64,000 nucleotides of DNA from Larimichthys crocea. Its lineage: Eukaryota > Chordata > Actinopteri > Sciaenidae. The notes below the pieces were generated by a model. The model made no database searches. It saw nothing but the letters and a program-made list of their open reading frames with translations, and had not been told where the DNA came from. The DNA lies in assembly GCF_000972845.2 (NCBI RefSeq), contig NC_040013.1, positions 5,012,642 through 5,076,641 of the forward strand, in the 5' to 3' direction. This document shows, in pieces, positions 1 through 52,900 of this stretch (positions are counted from its first letter, which is position 1; each line of letters begins with the position of its first letter). Position numbers and translations under genes: made by a program.

Positions 1-3000
1 GTCTTGTAGGTCATAATCATTTTACTGGATCATGTTGCCACAAGACATTTGTGCTCATTTTTGCACATTCCCATCGCAAGTCATGGCACCATTGGCACCT
101 GTCAAAACTCATCACTGAAACACAGTTGTGCACTCTCTAAACCTCTTAACACCACCCATCATGACGAGACATGTGTATTCCCTATGCCTACTTCCTCCTC
201 CGGTCTCTACTGTATGTTCTCCAAGGTGTCACCTCTTATGGTTGTGACCGTCTTCAGTGGACAAGAGTATCTAAGGGACAGCTCTGGGCGGGGGTAAACA
301 AAATAAATGTCTTAAGACAGGAGACCGTGGTCGTGAGGCTGTAAATATGATGGTTGGAGCCAGCACATTCTCACGCTAAACGCTCAGCACCGTGCCCTGC
401 CACACATGCATGGCTTTGTCGTGACATGCCAAAGACATGCCTTGCTTCATAGAACATGGATAGATGTAAATTAACCTGGATTACTTTGACGAGGATTCAT
501 CTTAGGCAGCACAGGACGCTTCACACGCAAACAAACAAAGAGTTTATGACCAGTGATCATGAACATACACTTACAAATTATTGATTTAAAAACTGATTTT
601 TATTCAGGCTCTTTAAGGTCACACGCACAGGGGACATATTTCCTATTTAACTCCTCAGCATCCTTCAGAAGGTAGCAGACGTTGTCATTTCATAGATGAA
701 GAAAATCAATAAAATGATTGAGTTCCGTTCAGCTCACAGCTTTCTCTCAAACATAGCACGGCTATTTTTTTTGTCTCCAGCAGTGGCCCTAATGCTTTTT
801 AATCATGCACCTGCTTCTGTGAGATGACAAGCAGAAGAGGAAGGGTAAAATGAAGAGAGAGAAAAGGGGATTGAGGGCCGGCAGACAGGGAAGAGGATAA
901 TATAGAGAGCGAAAGGATGTGCGAAGCAGCTGAGGAGGATGCAGGCGGTGAGACGAGATATTACCTTGAGGTGTCTTCACTGAAAAAAGCGGCAGGATGT
1001 AGTGAAAAGGCAGCAAGAGAAAAGGACATAATAGGCTCCATCCATGAATGTTTTCTTATTTTCTTTCAATATTGAACAGAACGCTGCATTCACTCACGCT
1101 TTTGTTTTTAAATTGGATGCGCATGCAAAGCCCAAAGAGGAATAAAAGTTATTAATTTGTGCAAGTTGAGATAAAGTCGGCACCTTGAGTGTGCACTCTT
1201 CCATTCCTCCATTTCACCTAAATCACGTGGAACATCAAAAGGGGCTTTGTATAAGTACTTTGTATATTGAATGTGTGCGTTGGTGTAGGGCTGTGTGTCT
1301 TTTAACTCTGCGTCTACTCTGTAACCTTCACTGACCCTCCTATAGCAGTGGTTTCATTAATCACAGCATAGGTAAAAGATGAAGTAGCTGGGGTAATTGA
1401 ATCCAGAAGCCATAAGGCCTTGCGTTGCAGATTAGCTGTGACATTGTGACCTCCACCGTGGAGCAGCCCATACAGAAGAGATTAAAGTTAAACCATGGTA
1501 CATGGGAAGTCAAGAGGGTTGTAATGCTCTTCTTTCAAGCACCATATGCCCGGATAAACTCTTGATTTTTTAGATACAGCTAATAATATTCTCTTTTTTT
1601 ATGCTGTCTAACTATGTGACCAACTGGATTACTTAGTAGCTCTTGTTCTTTGATACGTATCACACAATTGCGGTGTCACAGCTTGAATCTGGCTTCTAAA
1701 TGTCACCCTCTGAATATGACGGGAAAATATCACGGAGTCAAGCCTGAAAATTATGCTGTGCAAAAAGTTAATTCAGGTCCCGAGACAATTAATACTATTA
1801 GTCACATAAATTAAAATGAGCCCTCTGGTTAGTGGTTTAATCAGTGGAGCTGAACTGACACTGTGGCGGCGCATCAGTAGATTAAATATTCACAGGCACG
1901 TGAGGATAGGTGAACAGAGACAGTTGAAGTCATTGGGGGTAAGGTGTGCTCATGCATGAATGGATGCACAAAAAAACATGTCAAAGTGATAAACATGAAG
2001 CGCCAGAGTGTTCAACCCTGTGGTACAGAGATAAGACTCGCTCCAGGTATGGTCTCAGGTTGAGGATGTTTATGGGTGACAACATGTTATGTGGAGTGGA
2101 AATAATTTGAGTTCATGAGTTTGAACTGTGGCGAATGTCTCATGGAAGAGTTGGAGTGGTTATAGGGAGACACTGCAGGTGAATGGGGGAAAAAGTGTTA
2201 AATAACAAACATAAAACACAAATCTTCTTAGAGGCATATTAGAGTCAAAAACCTTCAGAATATCGATGAGAATAACACTGGAATGTTTGGTGCATGTGAG
2301 AGAAGATTTCTGGCCCAATGTATGAGAAAGAATTCAGTTCAAGACAGGTGAATAGAGTAAAAACTTTTAGATGTGACCATGAAACTTCTCGACACTAGAA
2401 TCCACACAACACAAACTTGTGGTTTCATTGTATTTGTCAGCTATGACCGAGACAGAATCTGTTTTTATTTATTTATTCCTCAGGGACAGTCCGATAGGCC
2501 AGAATTAGCTAATATTTTAGTTTTTATCCGTATTCCCTGGCAGGGCGTGAAGCTGGCAGCCATTTGTCTCCAGCGTCTCACACAGCTCCAACAGATCATG
2601 CGATGGTCAAGCTGATCAGAAACTCTACAAACAGCTCTGCGAACCCTCTGAATGACCGTTTGTGTCGATATTACTTTTTATCTGTTTGTTGAGACAGGAG
2701 GGATTTCAGTGTATTTCAAGTGTAACTTTAACTGCCAGTCTCACAGGAGACAGACCTTTTCCAAAGACCACTCACTGACATACACTTGGGATGAGTAAAG
2801 CTTACAAGAGAGGAGATAGATCCACTCACGTCCGCATGCAAAATGTAAAATGTAAATTTCCCACTTGTAAAAGTCTTTATCAAAGACATCATTCATTATT
2901 GATTCTCTCTGGCTCACTCAGCCTTGGAAACTTTGCAGTTCAACTCTGCTCCTCTGGACAGAGTTCGACTTGGATTTCTAGTAAAACAGTGGCACGGGCC

Positions 3001-3186
3001 ATCAGGTTTAAACTGAATTCATCTTGATGTCACAACACGACTGAAAAAATGCAGTTTTGGAGAAGCTTTTGCCCTTTTTAATGTAGCGTACCCGCCGACC
3101 TTTTCGTTCTGTAGCCTGTCGAGTCATGTTGCCTTCGCAGATTTGACGTTTCCTATCTGCGTTAGTTCTTGCTTGGATAATGGTGT

Positions 3187-3188
<2 letters not shown>

Positions 3189-3227
<39 letters not shown>
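3189..3227. repeat. (GT)n microsatellite
   Basis: About 19 uninterrupted GT units in a trpm3 intron. The antisense open frame over it (poly Thr-His) is an artefact. Confidence 0.95.
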
Positions 3228-3229
<2 letters not shown>

Positions 3230-4264
3230 TTTATTTTTTTATTTGTGGTGGTGTGGGGGGTGCGAAGACGACGACCCACATACTGTAGCACACCTCCTCC
3301 AGTCATGCTGATACTAATTTGACACATACAAGGACAAACTCGCAGACACTCGCACGCGCCCACGCAGACACACACACAACCAAAAAGAGGATGAGTCATT
3401 GCTGGATCTTTAATTAGGACCATTTAAGCATGTTATGTGTGTCTCGCTTACACGCTCCTCTTTCCCTCCTCCAATTCCTTCTGCTCCTCGTTGCTTCCTC
3501 GTCTCCTCGGCTGGATAAATATAGAAAGTTGTGGCCACCTCTCTGCTTTTCTTCTGCCTCTGCCTTTTCAAACTTCAGGGTAGTTTCCCTCCTGAGAGAT
3601 AAAGTGTGGGCACTGGGTTAAAACTATGTATAAGGTACAGTGAGACCAGGGAGAGAAAGAGAGTAGTTTGACAACTGTGTTATCTGATGCGTTGGTGCAT
3701 GTGAATGGTTTATGGATGCAGTCAATACAACAGTAGTGGGTGTGAAGGCTGAATGTGTTGAGTGAGACAGTACAGAGTGTATAGGGTATGTTGTGTAGAG
3801 GTATCTACAGGGTAAACTCATCGGTCTGCCCCGGACACAAACTTACATTGCAAGTTGCAAACCAAATAAAACTGGGTCCATATTCCCGAACTTAAGTTTT
3901 AGAAACGCTGCTATGTGTTAATACATTTATTTATTTATTCATTTATTTTATTTATCTTTCTATATCTTCTGGGTTTATTTTGATTATTAAAACAAGGTAC
4001 TTGTTTTATTAAAAAGCATAATAATTTAAGAATGTGAATGAAATTTAGATCTACACTTACAGCACAAATATTTTTACTCACTCTTAGCACCATATTTTAA
4101 TGGTGCATGCACAGTGACTCTTGCAATGTGGGCATCTCCATCTGCTGTTTTGGTTCATGGATATGCAGCAGCATAACGTGGACGATAAATTGTAGGGTGC
4201 TGTGATTAATAAATGTAGACAGTCATCTTCCTGCTTTTAAAACGTTCACCATTATTTTATGTCG

Positions 4265-4356
<92 letters not shown>

Positions 4357-4900
4357 TCAGCACAACAACAGCAACAGAAAAAACACATAGCACATACACA
4401 AATTGCACAAAAACAACACATCCAGGCTATCAGTCATTGCACATGCCCTGCATACATACATACATTCACTCAAATGTCTTTCAAAAACACCAGGTAGTAA
4501 AATGTCATAAAAATAGAGAAATGTCATACTGGTAAAATGCCTGTCATGGTAATGAATAAATAAATAAATATTATTGCAAAACAAGGTAATGATTGGGGGT
4601 GGGACGTGGTGCACAGTTTTGAGAAAGAGAAAGAGAGGTAAGAGAAGAGACACACGTTACTTTACTAGTTATGCACAGTAATAGTTCAGTTATTGTCCGA
4701 TGAATTAATATAGCACGTCAGCTATGTAGTCAGTGTGTGTGTAGCACTTTTTGTGAGGCGTTGAAAAGCTGTATGGCCATGGGGACAAAGGACCTACGCA
4801 GTTTGAAAGCATCTACTAGCTGAGGAGTGTCAGAGTGAGTTTCAGATATTATTGCCTTTTGCTCTGCATTTATTCAGAATCAACGAGAGTGGCAACAGAT
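4265..4900. mobile_element. (GATA)n tract with degenerate LINE-like 3' region
   Basis: About 23 GATA units (4265-4356), then sequence including AGCTGTATGGCCATGGGGAC and AAAGGACCTACGCAG, which resembles the 3' region of a common fish non-LTR element. It is eroded and probably a 5'-truncated insertion in antisense orientation. The family call is from memory. Confidence 0.45.
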
Positions 4901-6353
4901 TGATGTAGCTCCAGAAACAGACGTGATTCTGAGATGTCTATTTGTAGTGCAAAGTCAAAGACACATTTACCACCAAAATATTAACAATTCACATTGTGCT
5001 GCTTCATTTGAATAAGCCTCCCACCTATTTGTGCCTCACCTCCCTCCAGGAGGGAATGAAAATAGAGCCCATAGTTACAAAGTCAGCAGCTCACATGCAT
5101 TTTCTCTCTCCATGCAGTATATTATATACTGTAGATATGGCTGGCATAAATGGTGCATCATAGTGTAGACAAATTATAAAAAGTGGAATAATTTAACAGC
5201 AGGCTGTAAAGTGGTATATGGCAGAGTTCAGACTTCAGAATCTGCCTCCACACATCAAATAATTCAATAGAGTCTCAACTTTCTAACAAACACAGGACTG
5301 AATTGAAAAGTTTATAAAATTGCAAGTTTAATAGAAACAGCAGTTGGCAGAGCGTTAACACTGCTGAGTTTAGGACTTCAGTTCTCACTCAAGCCTCCAG
5401 GAATAAAACTGGACCGTGTGGTAGTTTTTCAGGGTCGGCCTTCAGGTCACGGCATGTCCAAGGATCTGGATCTGTTTGGCTTTCTCATCTGTTGTTAATG
5501 CATCCCACAGGGATGAATCTGAAGTTCATTAGCTGAATGAGAGGTCAAAAGCCATCCGAATATGTGCCCACTGTTTTGGGGTAGTCAGCCAAAAGACAAT
5601 TTGATTTCATTTGTGCTTTGTGCCTCTGTATCTGTATATGTGTGTGTGTGTGCACATACAGGCAGAATTTTCTTTTACCAATTAGCCATGACACAGCTGT
5701 GCTTTCCCCTCCTCATTTGGCCCTCAGTGGGTTTCAGTTGAACAATAATCTGCTTCAGATACTGCAGCGCTGCTTCCAAATCGCACTAGTCATCAATATC
5801 AATGCTTGATTTCGACACGACTGCAAGCTCACACACACACACACATGCACAAATAGACATCCAACAGAAATGTAAGAATCAGATTGAAGATGCAAGTCCT
5901 CTCTCTCACATTCAGCTGTGCTGATGTATGGTCGTGTCATGTGTTGTGGAACAGTGACGTTGTACCTCTTTGAAGTAGGCGAAGCCCCGAAAATATTCTC
6001 CTTATGTAACTGTCCCTGTTGCAAGGCCGCACGAGGCTATGTGAGGCAAAGCGTAATGGTGATGCTTCCGAATCTGTGTGTGTGTGTGTGTGTGTGTGTG
6101 TCTTTGCATACAGTATGTAAGCACTTATTGGTATGTGCACGTCTGTCTGCGTGTTTAAGAGACAGACGATGCTCTCTCCTCTGTGAATTATGCAGACTGG
6201 GATGAGGGTGCAGGGCAGGGAAGAGTCGGAAGTTACACAGCTTTTGAATTAGAGTCAAAACAGCCGGCAGAAAACACAACCACATGAAACAGAAAGGAAC
6301 TGAGACTACTAAAAGGGGAAAGAACTCTGGGATTTAGAGGATTTATGGTGTAT

Positions 6354-6582
6354 TAAAGGCCCAGCGTGTTAGATTTAGAGGGCTTTATTTACAGAAAATG
6401 TGTTCTTATTAGGGTATAACCACCTGTAAACGTGAATCTTTATGTTTTTGTTTGCATTTTGCACATATTTCATGGCCACTGAAGCTTCTCCTTATTGCTT
6501 AGAACTTGAGGGCGAGTGGAGGGGGTTGCAATCTGCAACTACATTGCCTGATGCCACTAGATCCTACACGCTGGACCTTTAA
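6354..6582. mobile_element. 229-bp MITE-like element (AAAGGTCCAG family)
   Basis: Ends TTAAAGGCCCAGCGTGTTAG and CTACACGCTGGACCTTTAA form inverted repeats with one mismatch in the first 15 bases. The interior contains CACTAGATCCTACACGCTGG, standard for a small element I remember as abundant in spiny-rayed fish (ends AAAGGTCCAGTGTG). Non-coding. Related copies occur at 16377 and 55655. Confidence 0.75.
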
Positions 6583-7074
6583 ATGTGTTCAGTGGTATAA
6601 CAAGAAACAGATTACGAGAGGGGACCCAGAAGCAGAAAATAGAGCAACGCAAGCAAGAATAATGCAGGAAAGTGCTTTGAGAGTTTGGCAATAACTTTCA
6701 CATCTTCACTACACTACCCTGTACATATCTTTACCGTGTGCAAAAAATCCACCTGCTAATTATGCATAATTACCCTAAATAGCCTGTGATTAGCAGGCAA
6801 GAAGCTTTTTTTTTGTGTGAGGAACAGTAGGGGGGTTTATCAGTGAAACTCACTCTCTCTTTCTGTCTCAAACACATCCATGCCACAGAGCACAAAGCAC
6901 AAAGTGGGCTGGTTATTTTTGGTACAGGCGCTTTTTTTATAAACCTCTCTACCATAATTAGAAAGACTAAAGTGTCTTGACAACGCAGTCGCGAGACGAC
7001 GCAGGTGTCACATTTGTACCTTGTTAACAAATTTGGATTTTCTATTCATAGATCAAATATTTCTGATGTGATGA

Positions 7075-46144
<39,070 letters not shown>

Positions 46145-48183
46145 CAAGAACAGTGGTCAGCACACTCACACACTGACAGGACCAGGGTGGAAAAATGAAA
46201 AGGGCCAAAGTAAAAGCAGGGTGAAGTTGCCCATAGATACTGATCTGGACCAGATCTACAGTTTTTTCACTTATGTTTTAGGGTAGAAAGGTGATTTATT
46301 CATAGTCAGTGCTGGGGGGCAACTTTACCCTGGATCAGGAGTCAGGAAGAGGAGGATGGGAGATGCAGGGGTCCTACTGTACACCAGTCAAAAACAAAGA
46401 GCTATGAATCTAGAGTAGTTTTTACCTCCTCTTGTAGCTACGTAACTCTCAATGGGGTGTTATGGCAATGGAAGGTGTATTTGTACTCTGTCTTCCACCC
46501 ACCACCTTTACGTCGAGTAGACATCTGTCACTGTGTTACATCACATATCAGTCACGTTAGTCAGAGGAAGTATACTGTTAACTCTTAGCTGCATTATATG
46601 GTAGGAAGTTTCAAGTCTGTGAGACAAAGAGAGCGGAGAAAGGAAAAAAAAAAAAAACGGCCACCTCATTTTGTCTTCAAGTCATTACCGTCTCAAAACT
46701 TTCATTTTAAATACATTTTTCTCTCTTCATATAATCCTAACTCCACTCTGTAAGACCCCAGCACTAAAAAACAGGAAGAAACAAACGTTTCTGTCTGTTT
46801 CATAAAGGAATTATTGTGTCTGAAACCATCAGGAACTATTTTTCCTCTTGGTTGCGATGGAAATGATTGCAGTGACATGGCAACAACTTACCTCTGGATA
46901 CACATTTCAAATAATTAATATTTATCTTTCAAAAGAATATCAAATGTAATTGTCTTTTCATTTTTTTTAGAATAATTTCTTTACAACATTGTTTTTTATT
47001 TCTTTTAGTAAATCAGCTAGAAAACAGTGAAAGCAGTGTTTGAACACACTCCAGTCAAAAAGGTAATTTCTCTGTCACGTGTCTCCAGTCATGGAGAGAA
47101 AGAAACATGACAAGAGCACAGAGTCCAGGCATGAATCTGGTCCAGGAAAAGAAAAGAAAGGAGTTTAATTAAGTGCATGTTGACACTGACATGCATATTT
47201 ACATGTCTGCACACACACACTGTCAGTGAAATCTCACATCATACAAGAAAACAAACTAGTTTCAGACCTGATCCCTGAGAGCTTTAACAAGTGCAATTGC
47301 AAAAACACGGGGACAAGAGGGCGCTATGAGCCTACTACACAAGCAATGCTTGCAGAGACGTAAATCTTCTTTGCCTGCGCCTGACACCAAAAATCCTTAC
47401 ACTCAATGAATCGTCACTCTCTTGCCACCCGGCCCTCCTCTTTCAGGTTTTTGGCAGCGGCATTATGTCGCAATGGTTTTGCATCCACCTACACCTAATA
47501 GATCCGTCCTTCATCTGTTCCATAACTGTCATTCATTTGCTTTACTCCTTTATTTATTTATTTCTTTTATTGCATTCAAAGCCAGCCTCTGCAAAAGGAG
47601 ACAGCAATTGCCCGATGACTGAACCCACTATAAGTCATATACAGGTCAAGAAGAGTTCCTAAAGAAAGAGCTATGAATTTATTTTTTAAAAAGCTTGAAA
47701 TAAGCTGTCAAGTATATGCATTTTAGCTGAGGTGAAAGAAAAGATGTGCATTTTAAAGTGAGGAGAAAACATGGAGCTATTATTATTATTATTAAAAGAT
47801 GAAAGCCAGATCAGTGTTTTAAATTTTTTTATTCTAATGGGAAAAGTCTGGGTGGAGAAAGATGCCCTTCTCTGATAGCTTTGTAAAAATAAGATAAAGA
47901 AATTAATAGAAATTCTTACTGATTTTTTTATGTTCGTTTTATATTTCCTCACTATTACAAATCAGTTTAATCATGTTGCATTTATTTGGAGACTGATTCT
48001 ATTTATTGACATTTTCTTTCTGGCTCATTATTGATAATTACAGTAAATGCCTGTTTGAATTCCGAAATCAATATTTATATCTTCTCAGTGATATTTTTGT
48101 CGAATTTTAAGTATTTTCTAATTAAGCTTTTAAATTTAATAAAAGATGACCATCGACATGCACTAAATGCTGATGTATTATAT

Positions 48184-48216
<33 letters not shown>

Positions 48217-50440
48217 ATAGACCTGTCTGATATACTGTACATTTCAATCATATTTAAAGTATTTAAAGTAGTTTTTATTGTATGTTTTATCAAGACGCTT
48301 CTGAGAATTTTCTAATGTAAAGTTGACATGGCAATACACAATTGCCAGTATACCAAACTTAGGGTGCCTTTTGGGCATGGATGTAGTATGTGGGGACTGA
48401 AGTGATTCAGAAATCTGTGAAATTTCTCATGTTTTTGTTTTTTACCTAATCATAGAGCCCAAATATCTGTGATTATTTTTAACATGTGGCTTTTGCATAC
48501 AATCATAGACCTTTGTTGTTCTCTTAAAACACATCTGATGTACCGGGCAGGGGGGGGGGGTGCTGTTCAAAATAGACTGTATCATTGCTTGTATGGACAT
48601 TTATTTGAATCCAAAAAAAGATCATTGTGAATAATCGTTTCATAGCTGAAGATACAAATCTATTTGCACATGAAACTGAGACATACAGGTGAGGATATAA
48701 CATCACCATAGGGTTGTAGTAATCCTTGACTTGTCTCTGTGTCACAACCTAAACTGTTCATATATCTATGAACCCTTACCCAAAACCCTGAACCTTAAAA
48801 GGGGTACTCCAGTGATTTAGTAATGCAACTCCACAAAGTCAGGAGAGTTTTTAGAGACAGACGTTGAGATATCCTGACTTTTAGTCCCTGGTATGGGTCA
48901 AGCTTCAGTAACACCAGATCCTACTGTTCCCACAGTGCAACCCTCTCTGACTGTTAAATGCTCTCATCTTGCCCCCAGATAATAACACAGGTTGCTTGTG
49001 AAATATTTGAAGGCTGACGCCTCACTGAACAAGACTTTTCTCAAACTTAGAGCTCCCGACAGAGCTACAAAAAACATTATACGACTGTGTTCATAGGCTG
49101 AATTCTACTCTAAGTGACCAGTAAACACATTTATTTGTAAAATCTTAACCCAGCAATTACAACACTAACATAAATACATTGTGGACACATGCTCAGTATG
49201 AATCATGTAGGTTGGACAGATCGGGGAGTAACACACTTAAATGCCTATAAGATGTCAAATGGGATGTTGTAGCCTGTCGATACATACAAAGGATCATATT
49301 TGCAAATTCCTCAACAAATATGTTGACTCCGGTATGTTTTAGAGAGGAAAGGTTGACCCCAAGTCAATGCTCAGGGACAGCGTTACCCCAGCGATGCAAG
49401 GTACAAAGTATATCATGGCGGAAAGAAAGGGAAAATAGAAGAAAGATTTGAATTTGTCTTCAGCAGAAGGCTTCCAGTATGATCACTGTGCTTTACGATT
49501 CTAATCCAGAGTCTTCGGGGATCGTAGTGAAATCTATATATTTTGTGCTTTATGTCTTTAGAAATGGCAATAGAATGAATGAATGTCTTCATACCTGATC
49601 AACTGACATTGTTCACCCACAGGAGTTGAATTTCTTAACAGTTGCTGAACCAAACCAAACTTTGCCAAAGTAAATGGAAACGACATGAGCTGTGCTCTAC
49701 CGACCTGTTGTCTACACAGCTGTGGCAGACAAGCAAAGGTCGTACAGCTCAGCTCAGGTTTGCAAGTATAAAAACAGATGACAGTGTCGGACCGAAAGTT
49801 TAGACCCTCCTCAATCAAAATGTTTTCATTTCTTTAATCCTTACAGTAAGGAACGTTGGAGATAGCATACATGTCTATGGCACTTGGTTGGTTTTGTGAC
49901 GTTGACATGGCTCTTGTGGAAGGTATTGACAGGAGGTGTGTGTATGTGTGTGTACATTAACTGTGTGTGGACCCAGACATGACACCAATAACAGGGAGGC
50001 ATGGCAACACATTACAACCCAACAGAATTTCAGTGTACAGTATTTTTTAAATATTTTCCTATACTGTATCTTACAGTTTTGTGGAGTCATGAACATATGG
50101 TAATAATCAACTGATCTGCTTCCCTCCTCCGACGACCTATGACTCGTAAGATAAAGAGAGTTTCACGCACATGTTTTTTCTGCAATAATTGCTGATGTTG
50201 TGCTTCTACAACTGAAAGGGACTTAACCCCCCTCACTGGTCACACTTTATTTAATGTCCTTCAAATGCATGCAGTTCTTCCACTCAGAGTGTACAGAGGC
50301 GACCTGTAAAAGACGACTGAGAGAACGATAGAGAGCGATTATAATATGAAATCAAAGTAGTGAGTATTTGGATGCAAATACAAATCTGTATTCTTCAATG
50401 TGAATAGGATCATGTCTGGCATGCATTGTTAAATAAAAAA
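46145..50440 (+). other. probable trpm3 3' UTR
   Basis: AT-rich sequence directly after the stop, with no supported coding frame. AATAAA signals are at 48138-48143 and 50432-50437; the second is followed by an A-run and T-rich DNA and is the better candidate end. A (TA)n tract lies at 48187-48217 and a 10-base G run near 48550. The stretch from about 48800 to 49010 resembles, from memory, a dispersed fish repeat. The end point is inferred. Confidence 0.5.
48187..48217. repeat. (TA)n microsatellite in the probable 3' UTR
   Basis: About 15 TA units, likely self-pairing in RNA. Confidence 0.9.
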
Positions 50441-51317
50441 AAAATTAAATAGATTGGTACTCCATGTCTCGCCTGTTTTTACTTCACCGGGATCTTTAGC
50501 CTTCGAGGACTGATGTTATCATGTGTAAAGTTTTGGCAGGCTGTGATAAAAACACAAGCAGGGAGGTGTTTCTCAGACACACAAGCTATGAGAAAAGATT
50601 TATAGTGAGCTTATAGCCTATTGGACTAAAACATCAGGAACATCTGCATTTCTTTGACCCCCTTTATGTGAGCTACAAACCTGGGCAGAGAGCTGTTAAC
50701 CTCATAAAACATCAAGAGTACATGGTGTATAAACCATCATGTAATGAGGCACATCACTTTAAGTTGTTCTGCAGTTGAGGCAGGACAACAGGCTTCCCCG
50801 GCCTCCCCCGGCCTCCCCCTGGCTGCTGGTGATATAAGCGGGACAGGTGCTGCTGGGTGGACTGTCATTTTTAAAACTGCCATATGGTGCAAACGCAGCC
50901 GTGAATTGGTCCCCCAAGACTCTTTAAAACTCTTTATGTGATGTGTGAACACTTTTTCAGGACAACTGCCATGTTTTATACTACTTCCTCTGGAAATCAT
51001 CCTTTATACTTCTTCATGGTATAGTTCTGGTCCGTGGCTCGGCCTGGCTGTGTGGTTTTCAATGTGTGTGTGTGTGCGAAACAAACACCTGCGCGTCAGT
51101 TTGTGCAGAAACTGAAAATCACCACTTCTGCATTTATGTATGTGTTGCTTTGCAAAGACTTCAGCCCAATAACATCAACACCTGTGCCTGTGCAACCTGT
51201 ATTATAATACAACTAGTGCAACAGCTTCATATTTCCATGTTTTACTGAACTGTATTGTCCTGAATTCAATCAGTGGTGAAAGAAGTCCTCAACTTCCTAA
51301 CTTTAAGTTAACAAATC
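50441..51317. other. intergenic sequence, nothing recognised
   Basis: It contains a short GGCCTCCCCC tandem near 50797-50820 and a brief GT run at 51065-51077. No gene or element could be supported. Confidence 0.6.
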
Positions 51318-52099
51318 CTTAAAGCAACGTTTGTATTTTTGTGATTTAGTGACCCCAGTTTCAAAGTGCAATATCATTTCCGCAAATATGGACATTTTTA
51401 TGTTTATTTGTTATGATTACATTACTTATGATCAATAACTAGTCCCAGAATGACAGGCCAACATCAAGCAAGTGCAACACAAGACACAGCAGCCAGCTAA
51501 TATCATTTACTAGTCCAACAGCAAGAGGCCCAGCTCGGCCTCTGTCTTTCAGACCTTTATTTCACAAAGCTCTTGCCACTAACTAAAAGTCTTCGGTCTT
51601 CTTCACCTCCATCATTATGTCCATAGAGGCTGCTAAGCCCAGTTACATTGCCCCGGTTGCCCAGCTCCGGTTTTGGCATGACATTGGCTCTGCTCCCCAT
51701 CAGTATCCGCCTGCGCCGAGGGCCTGAAAACCTCCTCTTCCAAGTGGACCGAAACTCTGAGCTCACAGTCCAGGCAGGACGGCTAACAAACTGAGCTAAC
51801 AGCAACTAGTTTACTTCACTGTCCGTCAGAAAACTCAGACACAGAGTTGAGTTGGAGCAGCCAGAAGACATCAGAGGGAAAACCAGGAGATTCTTCCCTC
51901 TTCTTTCTCCATAAATGAATCTGACCCAGTTTCACAGAGTTGGTGGTGTGTGACTTGGAGCCATAAAGCATTACATACTTCTCTCAGGTGATCGTACCTG
52001 GAGCACACATTTACAGAAGAACCTGATTTCAAGTCAGTGTAGCATCAAAATGTTGTGTTATTTCATGGCCAATAAAAGTTATATAATGTTGCTTTAAAG
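51318..52099. mobile_element. MITE-like element with CTTTAAAGCAAC-type inverted ends
   Basis: The left end CTTAAAGCAACGTTTG and right end ATGTTGCTTTAAAG are inverted copies of each other with few differences, 780 bp apart. The interior has no transposase frame. A structure of short terminal inverted repeats with a non-coding interior fits a non-autonomous DNA transposon. Another copy elsewhere in the genome would be needed for proof. Confidence 0.65.
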
Positions 52100-52310
52100 T
52101 AAAAGAAGTAGCAAGCTATAAAAACTCAAGTCAAGCTCTCTCTGAGTATTATTCTAGACATTTGAATGTTGGAGCTGATTTAAACTATCCGGCTTGTTTC
52201 ATTTACAAACCCTGCATCACATTACATGAGTGTGTGTCTGTAAAGTCACCAGTAACCACAGAGGTGTCACATAAATGAGCGGGTCAACAGTGGTGCGTCA
52301 GCTCGTACTG
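52100..52310. other. intergenic flank of the GC-rich block
   Basis: AT-rich, no feature recognised. Confidence 0.6.
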
Positions 52311-52312
52311 CG

Positions 52313-52351
52313 CACGTGGAAGGGAACATTCTGTACCGAGTTCCGCACGTG
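52313..52351. promoter_or_regulatory. GRE-like site between two CACGTG E-boxes
   Basis: CACGTG lies at 52313-52318 and 52346-52351. Midway between them, 52323-52337 reads GGAACATTCTGTACC; its complement GGTACAGAATGTTCC differs in one base from the classical glucocorticoid response element GGTACAnnnTGTTCT. The cluster is 4.8 kb before the klf9 start codon. KLF9 is a known direct glucocorticoid target and clock output, with a hormone-responsive module several kb upstream in tetrapods (from memory). Binding here is inferred. Confidence 0.6.
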
Positions 52352-52900
52352 CCCCCGCCTTCCCGTTATTACAGCACACGCGCACGGGGCCCTCGCACTC
52401 TTTTAAAACAACTTCATCTTTGACACAATCGCCATATCGTGTCAACACAACAACATGACCCAGATGCGCCGTGCACTCTTGAACTTTTGTGAGCAGAGGA
52501 GCGGGGGAGCAGCAGCAGCAGCCGCAGAAGCGCCTCCTCTTCTGGGGAAATGTTTACTGCTCTGCAGAAAGGAGGAGCCGGGGGCCGGCTGCAGGCTGAA
52601 CGGTTTTTTTAACCTGTTTTTTTTTTTTCCTGGAAAGATTGGGGGTTCTGCCACCAAAAAAGTGGAGGTGGAGTTTCAGTCTGGAAGAAAAGGGGGCCAC
52701 AAGTTCCTGCATCTGCGTCTTTTGTGCGCAAATAGAAACTTTGTGTGTTACTCCCCTTGCAACCGTCTTTGTTTCTTTTTCATATCGCGTGAGCAGCGCA
52801 CTCTGTAAATGAAGTAACTGTGAGTCACTGCGTGGTAAACAGGATTTAGTCTCAAGTTGAAGAGGGTTGTTTTGTTTGGGAGAGGCGCGTCACTCTTTCT
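52352..52900 (+). other. GC-rich, CpG-containing block (possible enhancer or promoter)
   Basis: The sequence changes from AT-rich to CpG-containing (GCGCACGGGGCCC, GGGGGCCGGC, CAG/GCC runs) and back within about 500 bases. A 117-codon open frame at 52455-52808 is low complexity (Ala, Phe runs) with no known domain. It could be a distal regulatory island of klf9 or an untranslated first exon. Confidence 0.4.

Noticed and set aside
4265..4356. Regular GATA array as a CRISPR-like repeat
   Set aside because: Pure tetranucleotide microsatellite without spacers, in a vertebrate intron.
52455..52808. 117-codon open frame in the GC-rich block
   Set aside because: Runs of Ala and Phe, no domain, no splice or coding support; composition explains it.
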